A stretch of DNA of 64,000 nucleotides from positions 2,418,001 to 2,482,000 of the forward strand of contig NZ_CP150668.1 of the NCBI RefSeq assembly GCF_038024095.1, in the 5' to 3' direction. A program made the position numbers and the translations under genes. The notes beneath the pieces were generated by a model, which did no database searches, had not been told where the DNA came from, and was given only the letters and a program-made list of their open reading frames with translations. The stretch is from Polaribacter tangerinus (GTDB taxonomy: Bacteria > Bacteroidota > Bacteroidia > Flavobacteriales > Flavobacteriaceae). Positions 60,198 to 64,000 of this stretch are shown in pieces (the first letter of the stretch is position 1; each line of letters opens with the position of its first letter).

Positions 60198-61808
60198 TTA
60201 ATATCCAGGGTTTTGTTTCAAATCTGGATTAGAGGCTAAACTTGCTGCAGGAATTGGATATAATTTTAAGTCAGCTGAAAGAGAAATTCCGTTTGTACCA
60301 TTTCCTTTCCAAGCCCAATTATAATTTCCACCTGTAAAACGACCAAAACGAATTAAATCTTGACGTCTGTGTGCTTCCCAATGTAATTCTCTTGCTCTTT
60401 CATCAATAATAAAGTCTAAATCGATGTCGGCAATTGTTAAATTATTTTGCGGATTTTTTGCTCTTGTTCTTAGGGCATTAATATACCCTTCTAAATCTGT
60501 AGTATTTGCTCCAGTACCACCTCTTAAATGAGCTTCGGCATACATTAAGTATACATCTGCTAATCTAAACAAAGGAAAATCAGTATCTACAAATGTTTGG
60601 TCTACACCAAAACCTCCTGTAGATTTTGCATTTGAGTATTTTTCTAAAACAAAACCTTGGTCTTTGTTGGAAATGTCTGTTATTTCAATACTTCTATTTG
60701 CTTTAATGATTGAGTTTCTTGTATCTGTATTGTAAATACCACCGTCAAATAATTGTACAAATTGTTTTCTAAGGCGAATTGCTCCACCCCAACCAGCAGC
60801 ACCAACACCCAAAGCGGCACCATTTGCTTCTAAGCTTCCTACAGAACCATTAATCATAACTGTTGTTGGGCCATAATTTTGAGTGTATGTTCCATCTGAA
60901 ATTAGTGGAAATATAATTTCATTTTTAGCAGAGTTCGAATCGTTATCTGCCATAAAATTATGTTTATATTCAGTAGCTAAAGTATAGCCACCAGCAATAA
61001 TTTTCTTTGTGTAGTCTAAACACTCTGTGTATTTAGCCTCACCGATGTACACTTCTGCATTTAGGTATATTTTTGCTAAAATCATCCAAGCAACGCCCTG
61101 GTCTGCTCTACCGTGCTCATTGGTTTTTGGTGCAGCTAAGTCTGCCTCAATATCTTTAAGTTCGGTTTCTATATAATTGAATAGTTGAGTTCTATTATAT
61201 GCTTTTGGTTTGGTATTTATGGCATCATCTTCTGTACTAAAGTTTGCCTGACCAAAAATATCCATCATGTAATAATAAGACATTGCTCTTAACAAGCGAG
61301 CTTCGGCTCTGTAGGTTTTAATTTCAGATTTTACTGCATCAGAAACACCTCTTGCATTTAATTTATCGTCGGTAGTTTCTCTTAAAAAATTATTTGCAAA
61401 TGCAATAGTAACATGAGTTCTACCAAACATACCTGTAATAATAGGATCGTTGGCGTTCCAAATATTTCTTTGAATTTCTCTTGTACCAGGGTCATTTTCA
61501 TAAGACCAAATCATTTGATCTGCAGAAAGAGTTTGTAGGTACAATAAAACTCTACCAAACTGGCTAGTTCCGGCATCTAAACCATCAATATTAGACGATC
61601 CTGGGCCATCAATACCTGTTAAAGATAAGTTTCCGTATACACCTGCTAGTAATTCTTTATAGGCAGTTTCTTTTGCAAAAAAGTCTTCACCTAATAAATC
61701 TTGGTCATCTTTTGGTGTAATATTTAGGTCTTTTGTACAAGAAGATACAGCTATTACCATAACCAAAAGTAGGGTAGTAATTTTCTTGATTTTGAATATA
61801 TTTTTCAT
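60198..61808 (-). CDS. susD: SusD/RagB family nutrient-binding lipoprotein
   Basis: A 536-residue lipoprotein (lipobox VSSC). The SusD signature: LNITPKDDQDLLGEDFFAKETAYKELLAGVYG, AEARLLRAMSYYYMMDIFGQ, TPR-like helices, FPLFRLADVYLMYAEAHLRGG and the C-terminal ERARELHWEAHRRQDLIRFGRF, LYPIPAASLASNPDLKQNPGY. It caps the SusC channel and delivers glycan. The neighbouring susE/F genes and amylase identify starch-like alpha-glucan as the probable substrate. It starts 17 bases after the susC stop. Confidence 0.95.
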   Translation of the reverse strand: MKNIFKIKKITTLLLVMVIAVSSCTKDLNITPKDDQDLLGEDFFAKETAYKELLAGVYGNLSLTGIDGPGSSNIDGLDAGTSQFGRVLLYLQTLSADQMIWSYENDPGTREIQRNIWNANDPIITGMFGRTHVTIAFANNFLRETTDDKLNARGVSDAVKSEIKTYRAEARLLRAMSYYYMMDIFGQANFSTEDDAINTKPKAYNRTQLFNYIETELKDIEADLAAPKTNEHGRADQGVAWMILAKIYLNAEVYIGEAKYTECLDYTKKIIAGGYTLATEYKHNFMADNDSNSAKNEIIFPLISDGTYTQNYGPTTVMINGSVGSLEANGAALGVGAAGWGGAIRLRKQFVQLFDGGIYNTDTRNSIIKANRSIEITDISNKDQGFVLEKYSNAKSTGGFGVDQTFVDTDFPLFRLADVYLMYAEAHLRGGTGANTTDLEGYINALRTRAKNPQNNLTIADIDLDFIIDERARELHWEAHRRQDLIRFGRFTGGNYNWAWKGNGTNGISLSADLKLYPIPAASLASNPDLKQNPGY

Positions 61809-61825
61809 AATTAATTATTTATTAA

Positions 61826-64000
61826 TTAAAATTTAATGTTTGCACCAATTAAAAATGTTCTTGGTCTTGGATAAATATTATTATCTATACCTCCAAAAAC
61901 TTCTGGATCTAAACCAGTGTAGTTTGTAAGCACAAATACATTTTGCATACCAGCCCATAAACGGATGCTGTTAGAGGCAAATTTTTTAATAGGTCTATTA
62001 AAAGTATATCCTAAAGTAATGTTGTCCATTCTTAAGAAGGATGCATTTTCTAAGTATAAGTCTGATAATATTACATCAGAAGTTCTTTGAAAGTTTGTAT
62101 TTAAAACCGATGTAGGTAGGTTTCCTAATACAGCATTATCTTGTAAAAGATCGTATTGTGCATTTGCAGAATTTACGTTGTTGTATGCATAATTACCAAT
62201 TTGAGCTCTTAGGTTAAAAGCCAAGTCGAAATTTTTGTAATTAAAGCTAGATTGAAAACCTAATGCTAAATCTGCTTGTGGATTTTCTTTCAAATATCTA
62301 TCATCAGAATTAATGATATCATCACCATTTAAATCGGCGTAAGCACCTTCTATTGGGTTACCAGCTGTATCATAAAGTTGCTTGTAAACATAAAATGAAT
62401 TTGGTGCGAAACCTTCACTAAATAATTGAATAAAGTTTCCAGTACCACCTGCAATTCCGCCTGTTGTAATATCTTGATCTAAGGCTAATTTTTTAATCTC
62501 TCTGTCTAAATACGTAGCATTAAAATTAATATTCCAATCGATATCTTCATTTTTAATAAGGTCGGCGTTCACGGTAAATTCGATACCATTTACTTGTAAG
62601 TCTCCTACATTTTGTAAAACTCGGTTGGTAAAGTTACTACCATCGGCTACTGGTGCGTCTGACAATAAGTCGGTAGAGTTTTTTTGAAATGCGTTTATAG
62701 AACCTGTTATTTTGTTATCAAACAACCCGTAATCTACACCTAACTCTATCGTTGCAGTATTTTCCCATTTTAAGTTACTTCTTTCCGAAGGAATAGTAGC
62801 AGCTATTGGAGTTCCACCAAATAAAAACTGAGAGTTTTGGTTTCCAAAACGATATCTGTCTAAATATAAATCTCCAGCAATACCATCTTGCTGACCGTTA
62901 ATACCTTATGAGGCACGAAGTTTAAGCTCAGATATTACTTCGTTGTCTTTTAAGAAGTCTTCATCACTAACTCTCCAAGCCAATGCGGCACCACCAAAGT
63001 TTCCCCATCTATTTTGAGGTCCAAATCTAGAAGTTCCATCTCTTCTATAGTTAAGAGTTAGCAGGTATTTTTCGTTAAAAGTAATGTTTGTTCTAGCTAA
63101 AAAACCTATAAGAACAACCGGTGTATTAACGTAAGAAGTTGCACCTTGGTCGTTAAAGTTTCTTCTGTTTCCGGTACTGTTTCCATTACCATTAAAAGTT
63201 TGGTAAGAATACCCAACCATGGCATCTAACTTTGTTTTGCCAAAGGTGTTCACATAGTTTAAGTACCCGTCTAAAGATTCGTTTAATACTTCATTTCTGT
63301 ATGCAGAATCATTTCCTACAAATAAATCGGTATAACTTGCTGGGCTATTTAATGGGTTAAAACTTGTTCCCTCACCTACAGATTTATCGAAACCAACATT
63401 TAATGTTGCTTTTAATTCTGGTAAAAAGTGAAATTTATAGTCGATATTTAAGTTTCCGTAATGTCTAAAAACATCAGAAACATTATTGTTTTGTAGCAGT
63501 GCCGCAACAGGATTTCTTGTTCCGTTTTGTACAATTACCCCATTAGCATCTCTAGTAATATGTTGGTAAAAGCCACCAAAAGGAGAAGAGGCATCTCTAA
63601 CTGGTTGTGTTGGGTCGTATCTTAGAGCTGCACCAACCTGACCAGCATCAGCAAATCTGTTATCTTCAAAAGCCCTGTTGTAGTTAAGATTTATTTTTAA
63701 ATGATCATCAAAAAAAGATGGATTCATAGAAAGCGATACAGTTGCTCTATCGTATTGAGAGGTTAATATGTTTCCTTCAATAGAAGAAAAACCTACAGAT
63801 AATCTTGTGGGTATTCTGTTAAAAATTTGCCCTCTTGCAGTTAAATTGTGTTGCGTAGAAACAGATTTTTGCAATATCTCATCTTGCCAGTTTGTGTTTG
63901 CAGAGCCTAATAAACCAACATCACTAGGTCTTCTTTGAGAAACTAAATTTCTAAAGTCGTTTCCGTTAAAAACACTAACTCTATCTACTACTTCTCCAAA
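61826..64000 (-). pseudogene. susC: SusC/RagA TonB-dependent receptor, interrupted by in-frame ochre codon, partial
   Basis: One continuous frame from the right edge to 61826, broken only by TAA at 62908-62906 inside ...LKLRAS-stop-GINGQQDG. The flanks are both normal SusC sequence (LNYRRDGTSRFGPQNRWGNFGGAALAWRVSDEDF upstream; FDNKITGSINAFQ and the C-terminal YPRPRTFLIGANIKF downstream). In SusC proteins this position usually reads RASYG, so one base change of a Tyr codon explains it. The N-terminus with plug and TonB box lies beyond the window. Either the gene is inactivated or this is a sequencing error. The downstream fragment alone could not function as a barrel. Confidence 0.85.

Noticed and set aside
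61826..64000. Two separate SusC fragments as independent genes
   Set aside because: The pieces are in the same frame with full-length continuity apart from one stop, so they are one gene.

Overview
The window comes from an AT-rich marine-type flavobacterium (Bacteroidota, Flavobacteriaceae; Polaribacter or a close relative is my best guess). Evidence: a gliding-motility gldF/gldG gene, a type IX secretion (T9SS) sorting tail and a porD-like gene, SusC/SusD-type uptake genes, A/T-rich leaders without clear Shine-Dalgarno sites, and several TAnnTTTG -7 promoter elements typical of Bacteroidota. I saw no rRNA, tRNA, CRISPR array or complete insertion sequence. Promoter, hairpin and start-site calls were made by eye.

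Layout. 1-8 kb: partial ACP phosphodiesterase and dnaN (minus strand); a PIG-L deacetylase, an unannotated 35-residue membrane peptide and an SSS symporter (plus); two envelope proteins (minus). 8-17 kb: a YeeZ-like NAD-binding protein, a fused gldF-gldG gene, an ABM-domain protein, a SAM hydroxide adenosyltransferase, phoH, purC, fabV and a pair of conserved unknown genes. 17-27.4 kb: a TauE/SafE permease (minus), then an acetate uptake and activation cluster: Zn-finger/HTH protein, porin, DUF4212 subunit, SSS symporter, small membrane protein, SSS-histidine kinase, receiver-only response regulator, small membrane protein and acs. 27.4-37.7 kb: lipoproteins, a NUDIX hydrolase, an M42 peptidase, and an ABC ATPase with a permease fused to an M1 peptidase. 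37.8-46.2 kb: housekeeping genes dapA, bamD, rpoZ, coaBC, porD, recN and fabI, and a glycosyltransferase.

46.4-54.5 kb is a compact five-gene operon that looks built for mannose-rich N-glycans or mannans: GH92, GH43, GH92, glycosylasparaginase and a sugar MFS permease. The second GH92 has HGNQP where the first has HGNEP. From what is known of GH92, this points away from ordinary alpha-mannosidase chemistry, possibly to mannose-1-phosphate diester cleavage. Convergent to it, 54.5-64 kb (minus strand) is a starch/alpha-glucan locus: susC, susD, susE, a susE/F-like gene with three tandem C-terminal repeats, and a T9SS-secreted GH13 amylase. Its susC is interrupted by one in-frame ochre codon and runs off the right edge.

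Most novel candidates: the HGNQP GH92 in its operon; the acetate cluster, where a CrbS-like sensor is paired with a receiver that has no output domain and lies near a domesticated transposase-like DNA-binding protein; the gldF-gldG fusion; and the pattern that all three SSS-domain proteins are immediately preceded by a tiny membrane protein.
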